Assembly: GCF_947241705.1 (NCBI RefSeq)
Contig: NC_079260.1
Span: 496,001 to 560,000 of the forward strand
Source: Saccharomyces mikatae IFO 1815
Lineage: Eukaryota; Ascomycota; Saccharomycetes; Saccharomycetales; Saccharomycetaceae
Reading direction: 5' to 3'
DNA: 64,000 nt
Shown here in pieces: positions 19,870 to 28,800 of the stretch. Position 1 is the first letter of the stretch, and each line of letters starts with the position of its first letter. The translations under genes were made by a program, and so were the position numbers. Under the pieces are notes generated by a model, which worked only from the letters and a program-made list of their open reading frames with translations, was not told where the DNA came from and ran no database searches.

Positions 19870-19941
19870 CTCCGATACGGGGAGTCGAACCCCGGTCTCC
19901 ACGGTGAAAGCGTGATGTGATAGCCGTTACACTATATCGGA
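19870..19941 (-). tRNA. tRNA-Glu (anticodon TTC)
   Basis: Read on the minus strand this is a 72-nt cloverleaf: acceptor arms TCCGATA and TATCGGA with discriminator G, anticodon loop CTTTCAC giving TTC, and B box GGTTCGACTCC. No intron is present. The A-rich plus-strand sequence at 19857-19866 gives a T-rich terminator on the transcribed strand. The 5' end lies 110 bp from the Ty4-group element, which fits Pol III-directed integration. Confidence 0.97.
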
Positions 19942-20051
19942 TCCAATTTACAAAAAATAAAGACGTTAATCTAAAAACACTTCTTTAAACAATAACAACT
20001 ATGATGTATTGAAATATCATCGATTATTGTTGGAATGAAAACTGTTGATAA

Positions 20052-20432
20052 TGTTGGAATAAGTGATTACCACTATACATTTATTCATATAAATTGTTGT
20101 AGTTGATGACGAACATTCTTTAACATGATACTAATGATGTTGAGTAAATTAATACTAACATTCTTATGGTGATACCAATTTACTTGGAGTAGGGAAATTC
20201 TAATTATAGAATTTCCTGCACTAATAAGATAAAGATCTATTAATTGTCCAGAACTTAGTATATAAGAAGATGAGTTAACACTAAATTCTTATCATCAACA
20301 CTCTGATTTATGTCTGAACCTTTTGGTTTAATACACCCAATCAGCGTGTGTTTTATATACCTCTCTTATATAGATTAAGAAGGAACGACTATTCTTAATT
20401 ATTACAACTTACTAAACTACTAATTATCAACA
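20052..20432 (+). repeat. 5' tau-type LTR of the Ty4-group element
   Basis: This 381-bp LTR begins TGTTGGAATAAG and ends TATCAACA immediately before the primer-binding site. The 5 bp before it are GATAA. A short string at 20028-20042 (TGTTGGAATGAAAAC) just upstream looks like the start of another LTR, but it is too short to be sure. The solo tau at 30714 is an older relative of this LTR. Confidence 0.9.
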
Positions 20433-21649
20433 TGGCGACCCCAGTGAGGAATGAAACAAGAAATGTTACTGACGACAACATTTCTACGCAGGTTCAATCA
20501 AAAGTCAATAGAAATGGTACTGCCAATAATGCACAATCATTGTTGAATAACTTAACTGTTAAAGATGATCAAGTACGGCAATATCAAAGAGGTTTACATA
20601 AGTTTGAGAACATTTTGAATGGTTTGAAACAAGAAGAGGAAAAGCTTTCCGAGACGGATGATATTCAAATAACTGCGGAAAGACTACTAAAACTCGAAGA
20701 AACCATTGAAAAGGTCGAGCATAGAATTCAGAGTTTAATCGAAAAGATACAATCACTCGAAATAAAAGATGATAAGAATATCCTACACGAGCATATAGAT
20801 GCTACAGGGGTCTATTATTTATACGATACCTTAACTTCAACAAACAAAAGGTTTTATCCGAAAGATTGTGTTTTTGACTATACGACAAGTAATGTTGAGG
20901 ATATTCCTTTATTCTTGAACAACTTTAGAAAATTTACCAAAAGATATCAATTTGATGATGTTTTCAATACTGAGATCACAAAAATTGACCCTCGGGAGAA
21001 TGAAATATTGTGCAAGATAATCAAAGAAGGATTAAATGAAAATTTAGATATCATGAACACAACTACAAGTAACATTTTCAAGATTATTAATGGTTTAAAA
21101 ACAAAATACAAAAGTCTCCATGGAAGAGAAGTTAGAATTAAAGCTTGGGAAAAAGTTTTAGTGGATACAACATGCAGGGACTCTGAATTACTAATGAATA
21201 AACTGCAAAAGTTGGTGTTAATGGAAAAATGGATCTTTTCAAAATGCTGTGAAGATTGTCCAACTCTCAGAGATTACTTACAAGAAGCAATTCTGGGAAC
21301 CTTACATGAATCATTGAGAAATCCAGTGAAACAACGGTTGTACAACGTTTCACATAACTCAGATATTGGCCACGAAGAATTCCTAATCAATACTGTTATT
21401 GAGACAGTAGTTGATTTGAGTCCAATGAGTCACGATTTAATTGAAAAGAACTGCAAATATTGCAAATCTGTTTTACACTGTTCAAGAAACTGCAGAAGAA
21501 TACCCAACAAAGAGCTTAGGCTTGGCACGACAAATTTCTCAAAAACATATTATTCGCAAGGTATGCAAAGAGCAAAACCATTTAAAACGTTTGAAAAAAA
21601 AAAAGAAGAAGAACAAAATACACCAGAGAAAAAGGCTGGTAATTATTGA
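20432..21649 (+). CDS. Ty4-group Gag
   Basis: This 405-residue structural protein opens MATPVRNETRN, close to Ty4 Gag. A coiled-coil prone region lies at about residues 50-115. The well-conserved capsid-like region runs from about 120 to 330. Near the end is a CX2CX4HX4C zinc knuckle at residues 341-354, a feature Ty4 has and Ty1/Ty2 Gag lack. The known family heptamer for programmed +1 frameshifting, CTTAGGC, lies in frame at 21515-21521. The first codons coincide with the tRNA-Asn primer-binding site. Confidence 0.9.
   Translation: MATPVRNETRNVTDDNISTQVQSKVNRNGTANNAQSLLNNLTVKDDQVRQYQRGLHKFENILNGLKQEEEKLSETDDIQITAERLLKLEETIEKVEHRIQSLIEKIQSLEIKDDKNILHEHIDATGVYYLYDTLTSTNKRFYPKDCVFDYTTSNVEDIPLFLNNFRKFTKRYQFDDVFNTEITKIDPRENEILCKIIKEGLNENLDIMNTTTSNIFKIINGLKTKYKSLHGREVRIKAWEKVLVDTTCRDSELLMNKLQKLVLMEKWIFSKCCEDCPTLRDYLQEAILGTLHESLRNPVKQRLYNVSHNSDIGHEEFLINTVIETVVDLSPMSHDLIEKNCKYCKSVLHCSRNCRRIPNKELRLGTTNFSKTYYSQGMQRAKPFKTFEKKKEEEQNTPEKKAGNY
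20433..20449 (+). other. Primer-binding site complementary to tRNA-Asn
   Basis: The 17 bases TGGCGACCCCAGTGAGG directly follow the LTR and are the exact complement of the 3' end of yeast tRNA-Asn(GTT) including CCA, as I remember that tRNA. S. cerevisiae Ty4 uses the same primer, whereas Ty1 and Ty2 use initiator tRNA-Met. The site begins at the second base of the Gag start codon, so it also encodes the first Gag residues. Confidence 0.85.
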
Positions 21650-24600
21650 TACTGGTTCAGGAGTAAACATTACAAATGACAAAACTTTGATACATAATTA
21701 TCAGGAAAGTAATGGTTGTACACGTTTCTTTGGTATTGGGAAAAACAGCTCAGTGTCCGCTAAAGGATATGGTTATGTTAAAATCAAGAACAGTAGAAAT
21801 AGTACTGATAATGATAGTTTATTAACATACTTTGTTCCAGAAGAAGAATCTACAATAATAAGTTGCTATGAACTAGCAAAAGGTACTGATATGGTATTAA
21901 GTAAAAACTATACAACCTTGGGAAATCAAGATGTAACAATCAAGACAAAAATAATCAATGGTGTAATTCACGTAAAAATGAGTGATTTGATTGACCGTTC
22001 CTCCGATGACTCAAAAATCAACGCAATCAAACCTACCGATTCCTCAAGATATAAGCAAAGGCAAAAATCGATAACCTTACATGATGCTCATAATAGAATG
22101 GGACATACAGGAATTCAACAGATTAAAAACTCCATTAAACATAGTCATTATGAAGAAAATCTTGACTTAATAAAAGAACCAAATGAATTTTGGTGTGAAA
22201 CTTGTAAAGTTTCAAAAGCCACGAGAAGGAACCATTATAAAGGATCTATGAACGAACACAGTATCGATCATGAACCAGGTTCATCGTGGTGCATGGATAT
22301 CTTTGGTCCAGTATCAAATTCGAACTCGGATACGAAAAGATACATGCTTATTATGGTTGATAACAATACAAGATATTGTATCACCTCCACACATTACAAC
22401 AAAAATGCTGAAACTATTTTGGCTCAGATCAAGAAAAATATTCAGTATGTGGAAACTCAATTTGACAGAAAGGTCAGAGAAATCAATTCAGATCAAGGAA
22501 CTGAATTTACAAATGATCAGATAGCAAAATATTTTGTTTCAAAAGGAATTCATCATATTTTTTCTGCTACACAAGATCATGCTGCCAATGGAAGAGCAGA
22601 GAGATACATCAGAACTATCGTTACTGATGCAACAACATTGTTAAAACATAGTAAATTACGTATTAAATTTTGGGAACACGCAGTGACATCTGCTACCAAT
22701 GTACGCAATTGTTTAGAAAACAAAGCCACAGGTCAACTGCCACTACAGGCAATCTCTAGTCAACCTGTGAAAGTGAGATTCATGTCCTTTTTACCCTTCG
22801 GAGAACAAGGAATAATTTGGAATCATAATCACAATAAACTAAAACCATCAGGACTTCGTGCTATAATATTATGCAAAGATCCTAATAGTCACGGATACAA
22901 ATTTTTTGTACCATCTATTAAAAAAATTCTCACTTCAGATAATTACACAATTCCAGACTATGCAGTGGATCCAATATTAAGGAACACACAGAACATATAC
23001 CCAGATGATCAAAGTAGATCAGATTCCATCAATGAAGCAGAAAACTCAGATGCTGTTTCCAGGTTATATGATGCATTGGAAAATTACGAAGATGACCATA
23101 AACAAGTTACACTACTTACAGACTTGTTCACCACAGAAGAATTAGCTCAGATTGAATTAAATGCTAAGTACCCATCTCCTAGTGATAATCTAGAAGGTAA
23201 TTTAGACTACGTCTTTGCTAACATAGAAGAAGAGGAAGAAGACGAATACAATCATGTAAAAAACATGGATATAAATTCAGATCTTCACTCAAAAGAAAAG
23301 ATCACTACTGAAAGCGATCGAAACGAAATTAATAAATCAAGTAATACTGATGAGGATATTCTCGATGAAAATGTTTATAGAGTCCCCACGGCACTACAAG
23401 AGAACCTTGTGGGAAGCCAGAACAGCATAAACATCAACAATGATGATAATATTGCTAGCAGAACGCATAGGAAGATCAGTGGAAAGGAAATAAATTACAA
23501 GGAATCATCAGAAGATGAGAGCGATTATATTTCACATGATCCTACTAATGAATCAGTTACAGTTGCAAGTAATAAGGACAATGTAACAGATGATAATATC
23601 TTACAATCACAACAAGAATTATTTGAAAACATTGTTGATCCAGAAGTATTACTTGAACAAGATTTAGATTCAAAAACCTCAAGTTATGACACCTCTCAAT
23701 ACGTAGATGTTCAAACTGAATCAAATGTTACATCATTAAAGGACAATGATGTTCAAAATGATGACTATTCTACTCACGAAGAAAGTCATCACCTGCCCCT
23801 GGTTATAAATGTTATGGACAATACTGACCAAACATATGTTGAATCAAACAAGGTAGAAAACAAAAATAACTCTGATACAAGTATCTCATCGGAAGGTAAT
23901 AATGAAGAGTTAGTACAAGTGATGGAAAATAGCGAAGCGGAAAAATCGAATGCTACACTAAAATCATCAATAATAACAGATGAAACAATTGAGTCAGAAA
24001 AACCAGCAATAAACAAAGCTGGATTCCTGAATAAAACGTTTAATTCTTTGAATAAGAAAAGAAAGCGGCCTGTTGAAAACAGGACCTCGTTTCATGACAT
24101 GGTTGAAAGAGACAATAAGCGTCAGAGAAAGAATATAATTAAATTACTTCCGGATAACACAGAAACAAGTTCTGCACCGAGAATTAAAATCATATACTAC
24201 AATGAAGCTATTTCAGGAAATGCTGATCTCAAAGAAAAACATGCTTATAAAGAGGCATACAGGAAAGAATTACAGAATCTCAAGGATATGAAAGTATTTG
24301 ACGTTGATGTCAAATACAACAGATCTGATGTTCCCAGTAATTTAATAATTCCGACAAATACAATATTCTCAAAGAAGAGAAATGGTATCTATAAAGCAAG
24401 AATTGTTTGTAGAGGTGATATCCAGACACCAGACACGTATAACGTTATTGGAACAGAATCCCTAAACCATAACCACATTAAAATATTTCTGATGATTGCA
24501 AACAATAGGAATATGTTCATGAAAACACTAGATATTAACCATGCGTTCTTATATGCTAAACTGGAAGAAGACATTTACATTCCACACCCTCATGACAGAA

Positions 24601-25793
24601 GATGCGTTGTTAAACTAGATAAAGCACTATATGGTCTCAAACAGAGTCCTAAAGAATGGAACGACCATCTTAGACGATATCTAAATAGTGTTGGATTAAA
24701 AGATAATACTTATACTCCAGGACTATACCAATCCAAGGATAAAAAACTCATGATCGCAGTTTATGTTGATGACTGTGTGATTGCAGCAAGTGATGAACAA
24801 AGACTAGATGATTTCATAAACAATTTAAAAAAAACCTTTGAATTAAAAATTACTGGTACCTTAATAGATGGTATTTTGGATACAGATATTCTAGGAATGG
24901 ATTTGATCTATAACAAAAAACTTGGTACGGTTGATTTGACGTTAAAATCATTTATAGAAAAAATGGGTGAGAAATATAAAAAGGAATTGGATAAGGTTAG
25001 AAAAAGGTCAATTCCACACATATCAATATACAAGATTGATCCTAAAAACGGAGAATTAAAAATGACCGAAAAGGAATACAAAGACGGTGTGTTGAAATTA
25101 CAGCAACTATTAGGTGAACTTAACTATGTTAGGTACAAATGTAGATATGATGTTGAATTTGCGGTTAAAAAGGTGGCTAGATTAGTAAACTTTCCTCATA
25201 AACAGGTGTTCTACATGATTTATAAAATCATACAATACCTGGTACAACATACGAATATAGGAATACACTATGATAGAGATCTTAACAAAGATAAGAAAAT
25301 TACTACTATCACAGATGCATCAGTTGGAACAGAATACGATGCACAATCAAGAATTGGTGTTATAATTTGGTATGGAAAAAATATCTTCAATGTTTATTCA
25401 AATAAAAGCTCAAACAAGTGCGTATCCTCAACTGAAGCAGAACTTCATGCTATCTATGAAGGCTATGCAGACTCAGAAACACTGAAGGCAACCTTAACAG
25501 AACTCAGAGAAGGTGGAGATAAGGAACTTACAATGCTTACTGATTCAAAACCAGCTATCGAAGGTTTAAATCGGAGCTATCTACAACCCAAACAGAAGTT
25601 CACATGGATAAAAACAGAAATAATTAAAGAGAAAATAAAAGAGAAGATTATAAAACTAATAAAAATAAAAGGTAAAGATAATATAGCAGATTTACTTACC
25701 AAACCAGTCTCAATATCTGATTTTGATAGATTTATTAAAGTATTGAAAAATCAGATAACACCACAGGATATTTTGGCCTCAACGGACTATTGA
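21441..25793 (+). CDS. Ty4-group Pol (protease, integrase, reverse transcriptase, RNase H)
   Basis: This frame overlaps the end of gag and in the family is made as a Gag-Pol fusion by programmed +1 frameshifting; 21441 is only the first ATG of the open frame, not a proven start. Domain marks in order are the aspartic protease motif DTGSG near 21648, the integrase zinc-binding HHCC segment near 22080-22215, the integrase acidic residues in CMDIFGP, NSDQGTEF and NGRAERY between 22290 and 22600, a long acidic spacer rich in Asn, Asp and Ser (about 22990-24150), reverse transcriptase with YVDDCVIA near 24764, and RNase H with TDASVGTEYD near 25312. It ends ILASTDY as Ty4 does. Confidence 0.92.
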   Translation: MKRTANIANLFYTVQETAEEYPTKSLGLARQISQKHIIRKVCKEQNHLKRLKKKKKKNKIHQRKRLVIIDTGSGVNITNDKTLIHNYQESNGCTRFFGIGKNSSVSAKGYGYVKIKNSRNSTDNDSLLTYFVPEEESTIISCYELAKGTDMVLSKNYTTLGNQDVTIKTKIINGVIHVKMSDLIDRSSDDSKINAIKPTDSSRYKQRQKSITLHDAHNRMGHTGIQQIKNSIKHSHYEENLDLIKEPNEFWCETCKVSKATRRNHYKGSMNEHSIDHEPGSSWCMDIFGPVSNSNSDTKRYMLIMVDNNTRYCITSTHYNKNAETILAQIKKNIQYVETQFDRKVREINSDQGTEFTNDQIAKYFVSKGIHHIFSATQDHAANGRAERYIRTIVTDATTLLKHSKLRIKFWEHAVTSATNVRNCLENKATGQLPLQAISSQPVKVRFMSFLPFGEQGIIWNHNHNKLKPSGLRAIILCKDPNSHGYKFFVPSIKKILTSDNYTIPDYAVDPILRNTQNIYPDDQSRSDSINEAENSDAVSRLYDALENYEDDHKQVTLLTDLFTTEELAQIELNAKYPSPSDNLEGNLDYVFANIEEEEEDEYNHVKNMDINSDLHSKEKITTESDRNEINKSSNTDEDILDENVYRVPTALQENLVGSQNSININNDDNIASRTHRKISGKEINYKESSEDESDYISHDPTNESVTVASNKDNVTDDNILQSQQELFENIVDPEVLLEQDLDSKTSSYDTSQYVDVQTESNVTSLKDNDVQNDDYSTHEESHHLPLVINVMDNTDQTYVESNKVENKNNSDTSISSEGNNEELVQVMENSEAEKSNATLKSSIITDETIESEKPAINKAGFLNKTFNSLNKKRKRPVENRTSFHDMVERDNKRQRKNIIKLLPDNTETSSAPRIKIIYYNEAISGNADLKEKHAYKEAYRKELQNLKDMKVFDVDVKYNRSDVPSNLIIPTNTIFSKKRNGIYKARIVCRGDIQTPDTYNVIGTESLNHNHIKIFLMIANNRNMFMKTLDINHAFLYAKLEEDIYIPHPHDRRCVVKLDKALYGLKQSPKEWNDHLRRYLNSVGLKDNTYTPGLYQSKDKKLMIAVYVDDCVIAASDEQRLDDFINNLKKTFELKITGTLIDGILDTDILGMDLIYNKKLGTVDLTLKSFIEKMGEKYKKELDKVRKRSIPHISIYKIDPKNGELKMTEKEYKDGVLKLQQLLGELNYVRYKCRYDVEFAVKKVARLVNFPHKQVFYMIYKIIQYLVQHTNIGIHYDRDLNKDKKITTITDASVGTEYDAQSRIGVIIWYGKNIFNVYSNKSSNKCVSSTEAELHAIYEGYADSETLKATLTELREGGDKELTMLTDSKPAIEGLNRSYLQPKQKFTWIKTEIIKEKIKEKIIKLIKIKGKDNIADLLTKPVSISDFDRFIKVLKNQITPQDILASTDY

Positions 25794-25867
25794 TAATTAA
25801 AATTACTTAAGAACCAAACACATAGCATATATCTGTTGGAGTACAATAATATATCTTTAAGGGGGCA

Positions 25868-26211
25868 TGTTGGAATAAGTGATTACCACTATACATTTAT
25901 TCATATAAACTGTTGTAGTTGATGACGAACATTCTTTAACATGATACTAATGATGTTGAGTAAATTAATACTAACATTCTTATGGTGATACCAATTTAAA
26001 TGGAGTAGGGAAATTCTAATTATAGAATTTCCTGCACTAATAAGATAAAGATCTATTAATTGTCCAGAACTTAGTATATAAGAAGATGAGTTAACACTAA
26101 ATTCTTATCATCAACACTCTGATTTATGTCTGAACCTTTTGGTTTAATACACCCAATCAGCGTGTGTTTTATATACCTCTCTTATATAGATTAAGAATAA
26201 GTCGTTCCTTC
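25868..26211 (+). repeat. 3' tau-type LTR of the Ty4-group element
   Basis: This LTR follows the polypurine tract and matches the 5' copy with about three differences over some 330 aligned bases, indicating recent insertion. Its outer end differs from the 5' LTR and it runs straight into the delta LTR that starts at 26212. I could not find a matching GATAA target repeat on this side. Confidence 0.85.
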
Positions 26212-26882
26212 TGTTGAAATGAAAATCAACTATCGTCTATCAACTAGTAGGGATACTACTAGTACATTATCGTATACGGTGTTAGAAGATGACATAAGTT
26301 ATGAGAAGCTGTCATCGAAATAAGTGGAAGCTGAAATGCAAAGATTGATAATGTAATAGGATCAATTACTGACAACATATATGTTGTAATATAAATCAAC
26401 TATCATCTACTAACTAGTAGTCATATTACTAGTATATTATCATATACGGTGTTAGAAGATGACGCAAATGATGAGATATAGTCATCTAAATTAGTGGAAG
26501 CTGAAACGCAAGGATTGATAATGTAATAGGATCAATGAATAAGAACATATAAAACGATGATAATAATGTTTATAGAATTGTGTACAATTGCAGATTCCCT
26601 TTTATGGATTCCTAAATCCCTGAGGAGAACTTCTAGTATATCTACATACTTAATATTATTGCCTTATAAAAAATGGAATCCCAACAATTACATCAAACTC
26701 CACTATTATCTCAATATAAAATGACAATAAAAGCATATACAGAATCATGTAGAATTACGAGTTCCATTTATTGGATTCCTATATCCTCGAGGAGAACTTC
26801 TAGTATATGCTATATACCAAATAATATTGCCTTTATCAACAATAAAATCTCAATAATTATCTCAAAATTCATTTGTTTCTCA
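26212..26882 (+). repeat. Older delta LTR (Ty1/Ty2 group) split by a younger delta
   Basis: Two pieces, 26212-26381 and 26719-26882, add up to 334 bp, the normal Ty1 LTR length. The first starts TGTTGAAATGAAAATCAAC and the second ends ATTTGTTTCTCA. Between them sits a complete delta at 26382-26713. The outer copy is more divergent than the inserted one, so it is older. No matching 5-bp duplication is visible at its outer ends (CCTTC and ATTCC), probably because the Ty4-group element rearranged the left flank. Confidence 0.88.
26382..26713 (+). repeat. Younger solo delta LTR inserted inside an older delta
   Basis: This 332-bp LTR starts TGTTGTAATATAAATC and ends CTATTATCTCA. It is flanked by perfect 5-bp repeats ATATA at 26377-26381 and 26714-26718, which are the target duplication within the older delta. 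It is close to the deltas at 1630-1961 and 30931-31262. Confidence 0.93.
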
Positions 26883-27144
26883 ATTCCAATTCTATATTTA
26901 GTACAATGAGGTTCTTTGTTTGAAGAAGGCTCGTGCGCTAGTTTTACAGAGATTGTCGCTGCAAAAACTTCAACTTAAAGGAAATAGATAGAAAGATAGA
27001 CTATAAAACTAAACCTGCTATAATAATTATCTTAAGCATAATGAATGTGAAAAAGTTTGATGCATATTAAATAAAGTAGAATATATAAGTAGATATAGCA
27101 GAGTCACAAGAAAAGAAATTGAAGAAAAAAACTTGATAACTCTA

Positions 27145-28800
27145 CTAGAGGTAGTAATGTGTATACCTAGCGCTATCTTGATGAACGCGCATTTCCTTTC
27201 TTTTGAACTCATTCACCTCCATTTTAATTTCAATATTAGATATGTTTTTAGTAGATGAAAGATTATTGCCGACAAAAGTGGAAGGATTGACAATGTCTTG
27301 ACTTTTTACTTTAGAGAAATTATTTAAAAAAGTGTTGTCACATCTGCAATAATCCACGGAGGACCACGTATCGTTCACATAAATCTCATTAGCAAAACGT
27401 AAAGATTTGACTGCATTTTTAGATTTTGATGATCCTAAAGAAGAGATGGAATGGATTGGTCCACGAGAAACTAAAGATGACGAGGACGATGCGGAGGGAA
27501 CTGGTGATGATGTTGGAGAATTTATGAAGGAAGAGTTGGCTGCGTCAGTAGTAGTGGAAAGAGAAGATGGCACGGATGCGGTTATGGGTAATTTATTTAA
27601 ATAGATGGTAGACCACTCACCCTGTAAACGTTTCAGAAAAACGGTAGTCTTTTCTGCTGGAGCAATAATATCTTCATGAAGCGAATCTTGGTTACAGTAG
27701 TACAATTTTGTGGTTCGTTTATCAGATAAAGTGGGCCTATTGGGCGATCTAGGGGGAGGAAGAACCGGTATTTTATTTCTGTTTCCAAGGGCAGTCAAAT
27801 CTTGTACTATACCAGAGTCCCTTAATAGCGGTGAAACAAACTCTTGGTTATTAACAATAGAAGAACTTGTTTTTTGTATTTCGATCGGCTGTTCGAGAGA
27901 CGTAATTGGTTCCGATACAAATTTATCTGGATTTTTCCTTTTCTGCTTTGTCTTGTTATTTTCTTCAGTGGAATCCGTAGAACCAGAAGATTTGGACGAC
28001 CAGATTTTCCTGAAGAAATGAGATATCTTTTTAGAATTCGATCTGATTGATTTCGGAGACTCAGATTCGGTGCTGTTATTGGAATCGGTAGCAACGGTCT
28101 GCTCATGAGACAGTTTAGCACTGGTGGGAGCGATGCAAGAGTTATCCATCGGTGAAGGAGAGCTTCCAGCTGGTGTCAAAGGAAACGATGAAGCAGAAGG
28201 GGAGTCAGGAAGAGTCGAAGAAGATGGTGGGAAGCTTGCTATCTGGCTTCTTGGTGTGAAGTTTTCACCGTTGGGGAATTGGAAGGCAGTCTTCATCTGC
28301 CTCCTTTGTAACTGGAAAGGTGTAAGTTCTTTTCTAACACGCGGATTTGAATAGGTAGGTGGGGATGATCGGAGACTATAGCGACTACCTGAGTATTTTT
28401 CCGGAATCGTCATTAAGGAGTGGCGCCTAGACGAGTTTGACTTAGAGTTATATTGTGAGTGGGTTCTGTAATCCGGGGCATTATTATTATCATACATTTT
28501 TTCATAGCGAGAAGGACGATTTTTGGTCGATGGTAGAGATGAAGTCGAGGAGGAAGCAAAATTAGGCTTATTGTATTGGTGCATCAGCGCGCCATTACTA
28601 TTATTGTCTGGCCTAGCAGCCACTAGGGTGGAGTGTCTTCTTGAGATGGTGGCATCTGGTATGTAGAACAGATCTATCGTGGAGGCAGATCTAGCACCCA
28701 CAGCCCTAGGAATATTCAAAGAATCTCCCCTTGAAGGCGTCAGTGTGCGAAAATCATTGCCATGTAAACTTCTTCTCGACGCAGAACTCTGCTGTATCAT
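27145..28800 (-). CDS. Afr1-like protein of unknown function, YER158C orthologue
   Basis: This 551-residue protein matches YER158C by position and by its low-complexity Ser/Pro/Asn composition; the S. cerevisiae protein is a paralogue of Afr1, which shapes mating projections. Most of it looks disordered, with many Ser/Arg clusters such as SRRHSLM and RRHSTL that resemble basophilic kinase sites. One conserved-looking block lies near the C-terminus, about residues 475-505: KSLRFANEIYVNDTWSSVDY. I recognise its pattern (basic, x, F, then TW and Y) from other fungal proteins, and the basic-x-L-x-F part resembles a protein phosphatase 1 docking motif. No catalytic domain is seen. Function is not established. 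Confidence 0.88.
   Translation of the reverse strand: MIQQSSASRRSLHGNDFRTLTPSRGDSLNIPRAVGARSASTIDLFYIPDATISRRHSTLVAARPDNNSNGALMHQYNKPNFASSSTSSLPSTKNRPSRYEKMYDNNNAPDYRTHSQYNSKSNSSRRHSLMTIPEKYSGSRYSLRSSPPTYSNPRVRKELTPFQLQRRQMKTAFQFPNGENFTPRSQIASFPPSSSTLPDSPSASSFPLTPAGSSPSPMDNSCIAPTSAKLSHEQTVATDSNNSTESESPKSIRSNSKKISHFFRKIWSSKSSGSTDSTEENNKTKQKRKNPDKFVSEPITSLEQPIEIQKTSSSIVNNQEFVSPLLRDSGIVQDLTALGNRNKIPVLPPPRSPNRPTLSDKRTTKLYYCNQDSLHEDIIAPAEKTTVFLKRLQGEWSTIYLNKLPITASVPSSLSTTTDAANSSFINSPTSSPVPSASSSSSLVSRGPIHSISSLGSSKSKNAVKSLRFANEIYVNDTWSSVDYCRCDNTFLNNFSKVKSQDIVNPSTFVGNNLSSTKNISNIEIKMEVNEFKRKEMRVHQDSARYTHYYL

Larger units (their letters stand above)
20052..26211 (+). mobile_element. Ty4-group LTR retrotransposon (Pseudoviridae/Copia), whole-looking coding part
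   Basis: This roughly 6.2-kb element has a 5' LTR (20052-20432), a primer-binding site overlapping the gag start, gag, an overlapping pol in the +1 frame, a polypurine tract (25858-25867, TAAGGGGGCA) and a 3' LTR from 25868. The LTRs begin with TGTTGGAATAAG as tau elements do. Domain order protease, integrase, reverse transcriptase, RNase H defines the Copia type. Gag and Pol resemble S. cerevisiae Ty4 but many positions differ (my rough estimate is 70-80 percent identity from memory), which suggests the Tsu4-like sister lineage. The LTRs differ by about 1 percent over the part that aligns, so the insertion is young. Coding frames look whole; about one break is suspected, at an end, where the element meets an older delta LTR. 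Confidence 0.93.

Noticed and set aside
20028-20042. TGTTGGAATGAAAAC resembling the first bases of a delta LTR
   Set aside because: Fifteen bases are too few to call an element; it may be chance or a tiny remnant.
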